DNA of 18,166 nt from CAZJZH01 sp964550465. Lineage in GTDB: Bacteria > Patescibacteriota > Patescibacteriia > JACRDY01. Numbering within the stretch: position 1 is the first letter of the stretch; every line of letters starts with the position of its first letter. The stretch is taken from contig CAZJZH010000016.1 of assembly GCA_964550465.1 (NCBI GenBank), forward strand, positions 1-18,166, written 5' to 3'. Positions 9,163 through 14,250 of the stretch are shown piece after piece. A model generated the notes under the pieces. That model was not told the DNA's origin. It saw only the letters and a program-made list of their open reading frames with translations, and did no database searches. Made by a program: the position numbers and the translations under genes.

Positions 9163-9179
9163 CGCCCATCAGCTATACT
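9151..9179 (+). promoter_or_regulatory. consensus sigma-70-type promoter of rplU, leaderless
   Basis: TTGACA (9151-9156), a 17-base spacer, then TATACT (9174-9179). The rplU ATG begins eight bases after the -10 box, so the expected transcription start is at or within a base or two of the ATG. The -35 box lies inside the end of the DUF192 coding region. There is no Shine-Dalgarno sequence, consistent with a leaderless mRNA. Confidence 0.88.
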
Positions 9180-9187
9180 GTGGCCAT

Positions 9188-9496
9188 ATGAAAATTGCCG
9201 TTATTAAAACCGGTGGGAAGCAGTACCTGGTCAGTCCAGGGCAGACCATCCGGGTAGAAAAACAACTCGGTCAGACTGGCGATACCGTTAGCTTTGATCA
9301 GGTGCTGTTAGCTGGTGAGGATACACAGGCTACCATCGGCACCCCAACTGTTACGCAGACCGTTACCGGCACTATTGCCAAACAGGGTCGTTTGCGTAAG
9401 GTTGACGTGGTGAAGTACAAGAACAAGACCCGCTATAAGCGAACCCTTGGTCACCGTCAGTACTTTACCGACGTTACCATCGACAAGATTGCCTAA
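9188..9496 (+). CDS. rplU: 50S ribosomal protein L21
   Basis: Large-subunit ribosomal protein contacting 23S rRNA. The 102 residues match full-length L21: MKIAVIKTGGKQYLV at the N-terminus, FDQVLLAGEDTQATIGTPTV in the middle, and the C-terminal signature VDVVKYKNKTRYKRTLGHRQ. It has its own consensus promoter and its own terminator, forming a monocistronic unit. In most bacteria rplU is directly followed by rpmA (L27); here it is not. Confidence 0.97.
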   Translation: MKIAVIKTGGKQYLVSPGQTIRVEKQLGQTGDTVSFDQVLLAGEDTQATIGTPTVTQTVTGTIAKQGRLRKVDVVKYKNKTRYKRTLGHRQYFTDVTIDKIA

Positions 9497-9498
9497 CT

Positions 9499-9541
9499 AT
9501 CAAAAAAAACACATCCGCTACGGCAGGTGTGTTTTTTTGAT
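9499..9541 (+). terminator. rho-independent terminator of rplU
   Basis: An ATCAAAAAAA-ACACA arm pairs with TGTGT-TTTTTTGAT around a GC-containing loop, ending in seven T on the plus strand. It begins three bases after the rplU stop. It faces the leftward terminator immediately to its right. Confidence 0.88.
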
Positions 9542-9542
9542 A

Positions 9543-9572
9543 AGAAAAAACCGAGCTGCAGGTACTCGGTTT
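9543..9572 (-). terminator. strong leftward rho-independent terminator
   Basis: AAACCGAG (9548-9555) pairs with CTCGGTTT (9565-9572). Read leftward, the stem is followed by a run of U (plus-strand AAGAAAAAA, 9542-9550). No annotated leftward gene lies just upstream, so its purpose is best explained by the candidate RNA gene 9543-9908. Confidence 0.82.
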
Positions 9573-9908
9573 GGTGGTTTGTGTAATAAGCGTATCCTTC
9601 GGGATCGAGGTGACCTGAGCTCTCTTCTGGCACACTGACCGACTACCGCCAAAAGATTGGCAGTACTAGTGGAACACCAGTCAGGGCCATACTCCGATAC
9701 CTCATTAGACCACAGTCAGACCTCCAGCTGACTGCAGGAGGCGAAAATGAAAGAAACTCGCCGGTCATACTAGTCCATTCGACGGCCGTTCGCTTATCAG
9801 TTGATGAACTCCGCAGGGGTTATCCCGATACTCTGGCGCTATCAAGTGGCGGAGCGCTACACAAACAATGTAATGTGAAATGTACTGGAGGTTGGAGGCA
9901 ATCATGCC
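9543..9908 (-). ncRNA. candidate structured non-coding RNA (~360 nt), family not recognised
   Basis: This gene-free stretch (the gap is 9497-9973) has the outline of an independent leftward RNA gene: a promoter at 9915-9943, a terminator at 9543-9572, and long-range pairing. A perfect 9-bp helix joins 9577-9585 to 9858-9866, extended after a 4-base bulge by 9590-9592 with 9855-9857. Directly abutting it, 9809-9814 pairs with 9849-9854 (CTCCGC/GCGGAG). A 9-bp hairpin at 9644-9665 has a U-G pair when read leftward but a C-A mismatch rightward, favouring the leftward strand. More hairpins are at 9721-9741 (CCTCC/GGAGG) and 9742-9764 (GGCGA/TCGCC). I looked for RNase P, tmRNA and SRP core motifs and did not find them. 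The RNA identity and function are unknown. Confidence 0.6.
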
Positions 9909-9914
9909 AACCAT

Positions 9915-9943
9915 AGACTAGCGCAGAGTAAAGATATGGTCAA
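9915..9943 (-). promoter_or_regulatory. leftward promoter of the candidate RNA
   Basis: Read leftward: TTGACC (9943-9938), 17-base spacer, TAGTCT (9920-9915). Predicted start is near 9908. It lies just downstream of the coaC-like terminator, with no protein-coding gene between it and the leftward terminator. Confidence 0.6.
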
Positions 9944-9961
9944 AGTGCGGTATCAAGAAAA

Positions 9962-9987
9962 ACACCTCAGACGTTACTCTGAGGTGT
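9962..9987 (-). terminator. terminator overlapping the end of the CoaC-like gene
   Basis: A perfect 10-bp stem, ACACCTCAGA (9962-9971) with TCTGAGGTGT (9978-9987), loop of six. Read leftward it is followed by GTTTTTCTT. The stop codon TAA (9976-9974) is inside the loop and the last four codons form the 5' half of the stem. Confidence 0.88.
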
Positions 9988-10540
9988 GCATGTGGGCGCA
10001 GTCATTAAGCTGTTTGATGATGTCACCAATATCAGCTAGGGCGCCGGGGCCATAGTCACCACAAGCTAATTGTTTAGCAATGGGCGGGATTATGGTCAGT
10101 GCCGTGTGCCAGCGGGTTAGTTGCTCAAGGTGTTGTTGTGTAGCTGGGTGTTTCCACATCAGCGTGTTCATTGCCGGAGCAATAATTAGCGGCTGATGTA
10201 TATCCCAGGCGCGAATTACGCTGGTTAGCAAATTATCAGCTAGACCGTGAGCCATTTTAGCCAAGGTATTAGCTGACAGTGGTGCAATCAATAGAACATC
10301 AGCCCAGCGTCGCAGTTCGATGTGCACTACCGCTTCACCTGATTGGTACAACCGCTCGGTAGGCCACTCATCAGCATCTCGATAGACTGGTATGGTAATA
10401 GCCTGAGGGTCCCAGAAACAACACGAGGCTTCTGTCGCTATTACACGCAGCTGATGCCCAGCTGCGTGTATCTGTGTGATCAAGGTAGGGCTGAGGCAGG
10501 CAGCAACGCTGCCAGTGACACCAAGTAACACCTTAGTCAT
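9974..10540 (-). CDS. coaC: phosphopantothenoylcysteine decarboxylase-like flavoprotein (HFCD family)
   Basis: Member of the homo-oligomeric flavin-containing Cys decarboxylases; the expected reaction is FMN-dependent decarboxylation of 4'-phosphopantothenoylcysteine to 4'-phosphopantetheine in CoA synthesis. Seen in 188 residues: the N-terminal VLLGVTGSVAAC loop, the presumed active-site His in VVHIELRRWADVLLIAP, PLSANTLAKMAHG, the PAMNTLMW motif, and the substrate-clamp region LACGDYGPGALA. These match CoaC; in most bacteria it is fused ahead of CoaB, but here it is separate and lies after the CoaB-like gene. It starts two bases after that gene's stop with a GGAG a few bases upstream. HFCD enzymes also modify peptides (EpiD type), so the substrate is inferred from context. 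Confidence 0.85.
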   Translation of the reverse strand: MTKVLLGVTGSVAACLSPTLITQIHAAGHQLRVIATEASCCFWDPQAITIPVYRDADEWPTERLYQSGEAVVHIELRRWADVLLIAPLSANTLAKMAHGLADNLLTSVIRAWDIHQPLIIAPAMNTLMWKHPATQQHLEQLTRWHTALTIIPPIAKQLACGDYGPGALADIGDIIKQLNDCAHMHTSE

Positions 10541-10542
10541 GA

Positions 10543-12108
10543 CTACTCCAGTGGCGCAGTATAGATGGCTGTGCCGTCCGTCAATGTTTCTGTGTGCTTC
10601 AGACCATGACGAGTGTAGAAATCAGCTACTTGGCAATCGGGAATGGTGCCAATCTGGAATTGATACCATTTAATCAATTGTACCAAGTGCTCTCCAAAGC
10701 CGTGACCACGAAATTCAGGTGATAGGTGAATGGAATACCAGCCAGCTGTATGTCGGGCCGCTACACCAATAGGCCGCGCCTTAGCCCAGATAGGAAAGAG
10801 ATGTAGCTCCGGCAAGCGATCGTATTGATCGATATCTTGGAGATGTTGATGGTAGGATGATTGTGCCTCCTGCCATTCTAGCGCTAGTTGGTCTAATTCA
10901 TCTTTGGGGCGACCAATAAGATACCCATGAAACACCATGCCTAAGCAAAAGCGCTCAACAGGGTTATCAACATACTCCAGCGCAGATGCTATTTCGTGGT
11001 ATTCCTCAGCTGTGCCACAGGGATAAGGGAATTGCGTTTGCGTGTCACATAGCACCCAAGGGGAATGTGTGTGGAGCAACATACCAATTCGAGGAAACTG
11101 CTGGTAGAGTAGCGCGTGCACGCCCGTATCGATACTGGGCTTGAGCTCAGGTAAAAAAGTTTCGTAGCGAAGCAAGCGCTGCTCCACTGTTACCCCTGCC
11201 GTTTCCACACGCACCAAGTGTCGCGCAGTGATGGTGGATTTATCTTCAAGTCCTCGCGGGGTGATCCATAGGCCAGGGTACTGCTCTGCTAACTCAGTTC
11301 GCAGCGATGCATTACCACTAGCACTTATGAAGATATTGAGCGACTGCGCTAACTCCAGGAGCTTACTAGCCTGTGGGTAATCAGGGTCATTCCATGAACC
11401 CTCATTAAATTGACTACCACGACTGTGCCACCAGCGAGTATTGACTCGCTTATCGATAACCCGAGCTACAAACTCGGCAGTCACATTGCGAGACCGGTCA
11501 TTGCTACTCGTCCTGATTGCCCCACCTTCAGGGGTAAACAGGGTGACGGGGTGTTGCCCGTCACGCAACTCAGATAGGTCGTTATGAACCACTAAGTTGC
11601 AGCGGTCTTCATACAGCTGTTTGCGAGCCGCCGCTTCTACTTGATCAAGGCTGGCGCCACTAGTCAGCTTGAAGCCAACTAAGAATGTGGTGACTGGTAG
11701 GCGCTGTCGTAGAGTCGATATGATCTTTGGCAACCGGCGTAGCGTGATGGTTAGTTGTTCTTGGTCAGAGGGTAGTTTACCCTCAGCTACTGTATCTGCA
11801 CCATAGTCAGACACGGCTGCTGCCATCAACAAAGCATCAGGTGCTTCGAGGGATACCGCTTCATCAAGGCGATTAACCAGATCATCATAGGTCAGGAAGG
11901 GGAGTAGGGTGATAGCTTTTGGCAGCGCAGCATGGCTGACGCGCTCAACTAGCTGACGACTACCAATGACAGTTACGCGCCAACCCATTTGAGCAAAGGT
12001 GAGAGCGATCTGCCAGGGAAACCGCCCACCGGATTGATTGGTGATTGAACGGACTGCATCAATAGGCACAACTGTGCCGCCAGCGGTGATAATAACGTGT
12101 CGAGACAT
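10543..12108 (-). CDS. three-domain fusion: CoaB-like ligase, class II aldolase, GNAT-like acetyltransferase
   Basis: A 521-residue protein with three recognisable parts. Residues 1 to about 222 resemble phosphopantothenate-cysteine ligase (CoaB): VIITAGGTVVPIDAVRSITN, AAAVSDY, a lysine in AEGKLPS, LVGFKLTSG and NLVVHNDLS. The usual SSGKMG turn reads QSGGRFPW and NPDI reads LPKI, so activity is not certain. Residues about 230-420 look like a class II aldolase/adducin (FucA/MtnB type): GNASLR at 265-270, WITPRG, and potential metal-binding His346, His348 (LHTHSPW) and His394 (MVFHGYLIGR). Residues about 425-521 end in a GNAT-like fold with SPEFRGHGFGEHLV (acetyl-CoA loop RGHGFG 468-473) and VADFYTRHGLK. 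A GGAGG five bases before the ATG fixes the start. It is co-transcribed with the CoaC-like gene. The combined pathway is unknown. Confidence 0.82.
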   Translation of the reverse strand: MSRHVIITAGGTVVPIDAVRSITNQSGGRFPWQIALTFAQMGWRVTVIGSRQLVERVSHAALPKAITLLPFLTYDDLVNRLDEAVSLEAPDALLMAAAVSDYGADTVAEGKLPSDQEQLTITLRRLPKIISTLRQRLPVTTFLVGFKLTSGASLDQVEAAARKQLYEDRCNLVVHNDLSELRDGQHPVTLFTPEGGAIRTSSNDRSRNVTAEFVARVIDKRVNTRWWHSRGSQFNEGSWNDPDYPQASKLLELAQSLNIFISASGNASLRTELAEQYPGLWITPRGLEDKSTITARHLVRVETAGVTVEQRLLRYETFLPELKPSIDTGVHALLYQQFPRIGMLLHTHSPWVLCDTQTQFPYPCGTAEEYHEIASALEYVDNPVERFCLGMVFHGYLIGRPKDELDQLALEWQEAQSSYHQHLQDIDQYDRLPELHLFPIWAKARPIGVAARHTAGWYSIHLSPEFRGHGFGEHLVQLIKWYQFQIGTIPDCQVADFYTRHGLKHTETLTDGTAIYTAPLE

Positions 12109-12184
12109 AGTGTCCTCCAGGTGAGTTGTAAAAGAGCCGGGATCTACAGGTAGCTTATCGGTAGTAGCGCAAAGTGTTAATATG

Positions 12185-12206
12185 TGTTTATAATCTAATA
12201 TAAACA
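12185..12206. promoter_or_regulatory. 22-bp perfect palindrome, candidate operator
   Basis: TGTTTATA (12185-12192), six-base spacer, TATAAACA (12199-12206). It sits in the 181-base divergent region between the CoaB-fusion gene and the TrmB-type regulator and overlaps the proposed leftward -10 box. Two-fold symmetry suits a dimeric helix-turn-helix regulator; the neighbouring TrmB protein is the obvious candidate, by inference. Confidence 0.55.
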
Positions 12207-12215
12207 GTTAGTCAT
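12187..12215 (-). promoter_or_regulatory. possible promoter of the CoaB-fusion operon
   Basis: Read leftward: ATGACT (12215-12210), 17-base spacer, TATAAA (12192-12187). This would give a leader of about 70 bases before the SD-led start at 12108. The -10 box and part of the spacer lie in the palindrome 12185-12206. Confidence 0.5.
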
Positions 12216-12252
12216 TATCTAGGAAATTAACTATTTTCATTATCAACCACTA

Positions 12253-12281
12253 TTGACAGAGATCAGGCCAGCCGGTAGGGT
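12253..12281 (+). promoter_or_regulatory. promoter of the TrmB-type gene, leaderless spacing
   Basis: TTGACA (12253-12258), 17-base spacer, TAGGGT (12276-12281, a poor -10), then eight bases to the ATG at 12290. The geometry is the same as at rplU. Confidence 0.55.
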
Positions 12282-12289
12282 ACCTTATT

Positions 12290-13078
12290 ATGACTACAGA
12301 AAAAGCAGACAAAATACAAACAATGTTAACCACTATCGGGCTAACCACAACTGAGGCTCAGTTGTATACCACGGGTTTACAGTATGGACCTCAGGGGGTG
12401 GCAGCTTTAGTGACGCATACTGGCCTTAATCGAGCCACAGTCTATCACGCCATCGACACCCTGCTAGAGAAAGGTTTAGCGGCAAAAAAGCAGTATCAGG
12501 GAGTACTAACAGTAACCATGTCTGAGCCTCAGCATTTGGAGCAGTATCTCAAGGGCCAGCAAGCAGCCCTCAGTGCTAAACAAGCGCAGGTAGCGGCTGT
12601 TGTACCATTACTACAGCAACAGCATAGTGACCAGCAGCGACCAGAGGTATTGCACTACCAAGGGGTGAATGGTGTTCAACAAGCGGTTGAGGATGCACTA
12701 TACTGTGCTTCCCGCCACTGGGATATCATTGCGCCAGTCAAAAATTTCTTTTCAGAGTTTGACGCACAGTACGCACAGTACTTTATTGACACTCGGCAGC
12801 GACGAGGTATTACTGCTCGTTCACTATGGGAACCTAAGGCGAGTCACGTTAACCTGACCACAGAAAGCATCGCACAGCGGAACCCGCGGATCTTACCGCC
12901 AGCCATGCACGGCAGATTCAAGGGAGTGCTATGCTTGTATGATCAGAGCATGTTGTTTGTATCCTCTACTGATGAACTTACGGCCGTGATTATTCGCTCG
13001 TCAGAATTCTACACTATGCAAGCGGCTATTTTCGAAGGTCTATGGACCAGTGCTACGCCAATAAGAAAACCGCTGTAG
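12290..13078 (+). CDS. TrmB-family transcriptional regulator
   Basis: A 262-residue DNA-binding regulator. The N-terminal winged helix-turn-helix (residues about 8-75) shows the family phrase IGLTTTEAQLYTTGLQ, then VTHTGLNRATVYHAIDTLLEKGLAAKKQ as recognition helix and wing. A coiled segment at about 85-115 (KGQQAALSAKQAQVAAVVPLLQQQ) probably dimerises. The C-terminal part (YQGVNGVQQAVEDALYCA, then a PLD-like fold ending RFKGVLCLYDQSMLFVSS) is the effector/sensor region of this family. TrmB proteins are best known from archaea as sugar-responsive regulators. It diverges from the CoaB-fusion gene, so it may control that operon and itself. The stop codon lies in the stem of the following terminator. 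Confidence 0.88.
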   Translation: MTTEKADKIQTMLTTIGLTTTEAQLYTTGLQYGPQGVAALVTHTGLNRATVYHAIDTLLEKGLAAKKQYQGVLTVTMSEPQHLEQYLKGQQAALSAKQAQVAAVVPLLQQQHSDQQRPEVLHYQGVNGVQQAVEDALYCASRHWDIIAPVKNFFSEFDAQYAQYFIDTRQRRGITARSLWEPKASHVNLTTESIAQRNPRILPPAMHGRFKGVLCLYDQSMLFVSSTDELTAVIIRSSEFYTMQAAIFEGLWTSATPIRKPL

Positions 13079-13096
13079 GGTAGGTACAGCGGTTTT
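13066..13096. terminator. bidirectional terminator hairpin
   Basis: A perfect 12-bp stem, AAAACCGCTGTA (13066-13077) with TACAGCGGTTTT (13085-13096), loop of seven. It can end the rightward TrmB transcript (whose TAG, 13076-13078, overlaps the stem) and a leftward RNA arriving from 13297, which would run into UUUUCUUAUU. Confidence 0.8.
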
Positions 13097-13297
13097 GGGC
13101 GAGTGATTGCGTAGTGCCCCACACAATATGTCCCTCCGGAAGGGATAGCGGAAATTGTGACCCTGAGTTAGACAGGTATAACTCAAACTATAACTCCTAC
13201 CAGTCATAACTATCAGCGCAATCCACGGCGGGTGACAGGGGGAGTTTCCGGATCCCCACCACTACCATCACTCAAGCTTATCTGTGTGAAAAAGTAC
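13066..13297 (-). ncRNA. candidate structured non-coding RNA (~230 nt), family not recognised
   Basis: The 256-base gap between the TrmB gene and recR has no convincing coding potential but is rich in pairing. 13101-13107 pairs with 13267-13273 (GAGTGAT/ATCACTC), and 13111-13116 with 13260-13265 (GTAGTG/CACTAC), closing the whole segment. Inside are an arm CACAAT/ATTGTG enclosing TCCCT/AGGGA (about 13121-13159), a GAGTTA/TAACTC hairpin (13165-13184) and a GGGGA/TCCCC hairpin (about 13239-13257). An alternative 7-bp pairing, 13105-13111 with 13217-13223, would break the closing stem. A consensus leftward promoter (13304-13332) and the hairpin at 13066-13096 bound it. Direction is less certain than for the 9.5-kb RNA because all pairs are Watson-Crick on both strands. 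Confidence 0.5.
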
Positions 13298-13317
13298 GCC
13301 TGCAGTTTAGGCTTTTT
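13289..13317. terminator. hairpin between recR and the candidate RNA, possible terminator
   Basis: GCCT (13298-13301) pairs with AGGC (13309-13312), flanked by AAAAA (13289-13293) and TTTTT (13313-13317). It could terminate recR transcription leftward or a rightward RNA. It overlaps the proposed leftward -10 box (13304-13309), so the two readings compete. Confidence 0.45.
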
Positions 13318-13332
13318 AGTCTTTTATGTCAA
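13304..13332 (-). promoter_or_regulatory. consensus leftward promoter just after recR
   Basis: Read leftward: TTGACA (13332-13327), 17-base spacer, TAAACT (13309-13304). The predicted start is near 13297. No coding gene lies downstream on this strand until the terminator at 13066-13096, so it would serve the candidate RNA. Confidence 0.6.
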
Positions 13333-13334
13333 GA

Positions 13335-13925
13335 TTATTCCACTGGCTGGCGAGCTGACAAAGCGTTACCCAGAGTCACTTCATCAGCATAGACCAGCGA
13401 GCTGCCCATTGGCAGGCCGCGGGCCAGGCGGGATAGGGTAATGGCTGGAAATTCGGCCAGTACTTTTTGGATTTGTAAAAAGAGAAGTTCGCCATCACTA
13501 TCAGGGTTGAGGGCGGCAATAATTTCTCTGACATCGGCACCACGCAGGCGCTGAATCAATCGCTGCTGTTGCTGTTCGGACAGCTCACCATCACGACTGG
13601 CACCCAGCACATGGTAGCGTCCCTGGTACTGACCAGTGCTCTCCAGAGCTGCCAGGTCGCTGGTTTCTGCCACGATGCATAGCAAAGCACCGTCTCGCTG
13701 ATCGTTTGAGCAGATATAGCAGGGGGATTTTTCAGAAAACGTACCACACTGTTGACAGGTAGTAACAGCGCTACTGACTTCAGCCAAAGCGGTGCGCAGG
13801 GGCTCAATTTGTTCTTTACGATCAAGCAGATAAAAAACGAAGCGCTCGGCCGTCTTGGGCCCAACGCTCGGTAAGGCAGAAAACGCCTCAATTAATCGCT
13901 GAATGGTTGGGGGAAACTTGGCCAT
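13335..13925 (-). CDS. recR: recombination mediator protein RecR
   Basis: Part of the RecFOR/RecOR system that loads RecA onto SSB-coated single-stranded DNA. The 196 residues have the full layout: an N-terminal helix-hairpin-helix (LPSVGPKTAERFVFYLL, about 18-34), the C4 zinc finger with Cys57, Cys60, Cys69 and Cys72, a Toprim domain (LLCIVAETSDLAALE onward), and the C-terminal GLPMGSSLVYADEVTLGNAL, close to the usual GLPxGxxLEYADExTL. It lies nine bases after ybaB, a very common bacterial pairing. RecO and RecF are not in the window. Confidence 0.97.
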   Translation of the reverse strand: MAKFPPTIQRLIEAFSALPSVGPKTAERFVFYLLDRKEQIEPLRTALAEVSSAVTTCQQCGTFSEKSPCYICSNDQRDGALLCIVAETSDLAALESTGQYQGRYHVLGASRDGELSEQQQQRLIQRLRGADVREIIAALNPDSDGELLFLQIQKVLAEFPAITLSRLARGLPMGSSLVYADEVTLGNALSARQPVE

Positions 13926-13934
13926 GACGTTGGT

Positions 13935-14219
13935 TTAGTTCAACCCAGGAAATCCACCCATTTCTTGCATCTTCTTGGCCATAATCTTTTTGACCTTGTC
14001 CATGGCATCATTAATCAATCCAGGGATGAGGGACTGCGCCTGCTCAGCCGTCATGTCAGCTGGTAGTGTCAGGCTAACTACTTTTTGATTACCATCCATC
14101 ACCACTGTCGCTCCGCGTTTTTCGACGGTGACGGTTTCTTCGGCCAGGACATCCTGCAGTTGCTTGGCTTGGCTGCGGAGGTCTTTGATGTGCTTGAGTT
14201 TACTGAGCATTGAAGACAT
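13935..14219 (-). CDS. ybaB: YbaB/EbfC family nucleoid-associated protein
   Basis: A small DNA-binding protein of 94 residues that forms tweezer-like dimers in characterised members. Seen: a basic helical N-terminus (SKLKHIKDLRSQAKQLQDVLAEE), a central beta-hairpin (VTVEKRGATVVMDGNQKVVSLTL), and a C-terminal helix with NDAMDKVKKIMAKKMQEMGG, all typical of the family. The usual neighbour is dnaX; here the upstream gene is dnaB, 31 bases away, and recR follows directly. Confidence 0.93.
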   Translation of the reverse strand: MSSMLSKLKHIKDLRSQAKQLQDVLAEETVTVEKRGATVVMDGNQKVVSLTLPADMTAEQAQSLIPGLINDAMDKVKKIMAKKMQEMGGFPGLN

Positions 14220-14250
14220 ACAGTTGTTCGATAACGAGTAATAGTATTAT

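Noticed and set aside
9541..9960. tmRNA, RNase P RNA or glmS ribozyme
   Set aside because: The size fits tmRNA or RNase P, and leftward the sequence even has ACCACCA near the 3' end and AGCGCCAG (9840-9833). But there is no tRNA-like acceptor with the TTCGAC element, no tag frame ending in LAA, no GGAAAGUCC/ACAGAA pair, and no further glmS core.
13131..13160. SRP RNA apical loop (TCCGGAAGG at 13135-13143)
   Set aside because: The match covers only the tetraloop and two flanking pairs; the AGCAGCC internal-loop segment is absent, and the surroundings fold better as TCCCT/AGGGA.
13232..13441. Short rightward open frame across the recR 3' end
   Set aside because: It lies mostly antisense to conserved recR codons and in the structured RNA region, without a ribosome binding site or recognisable product.
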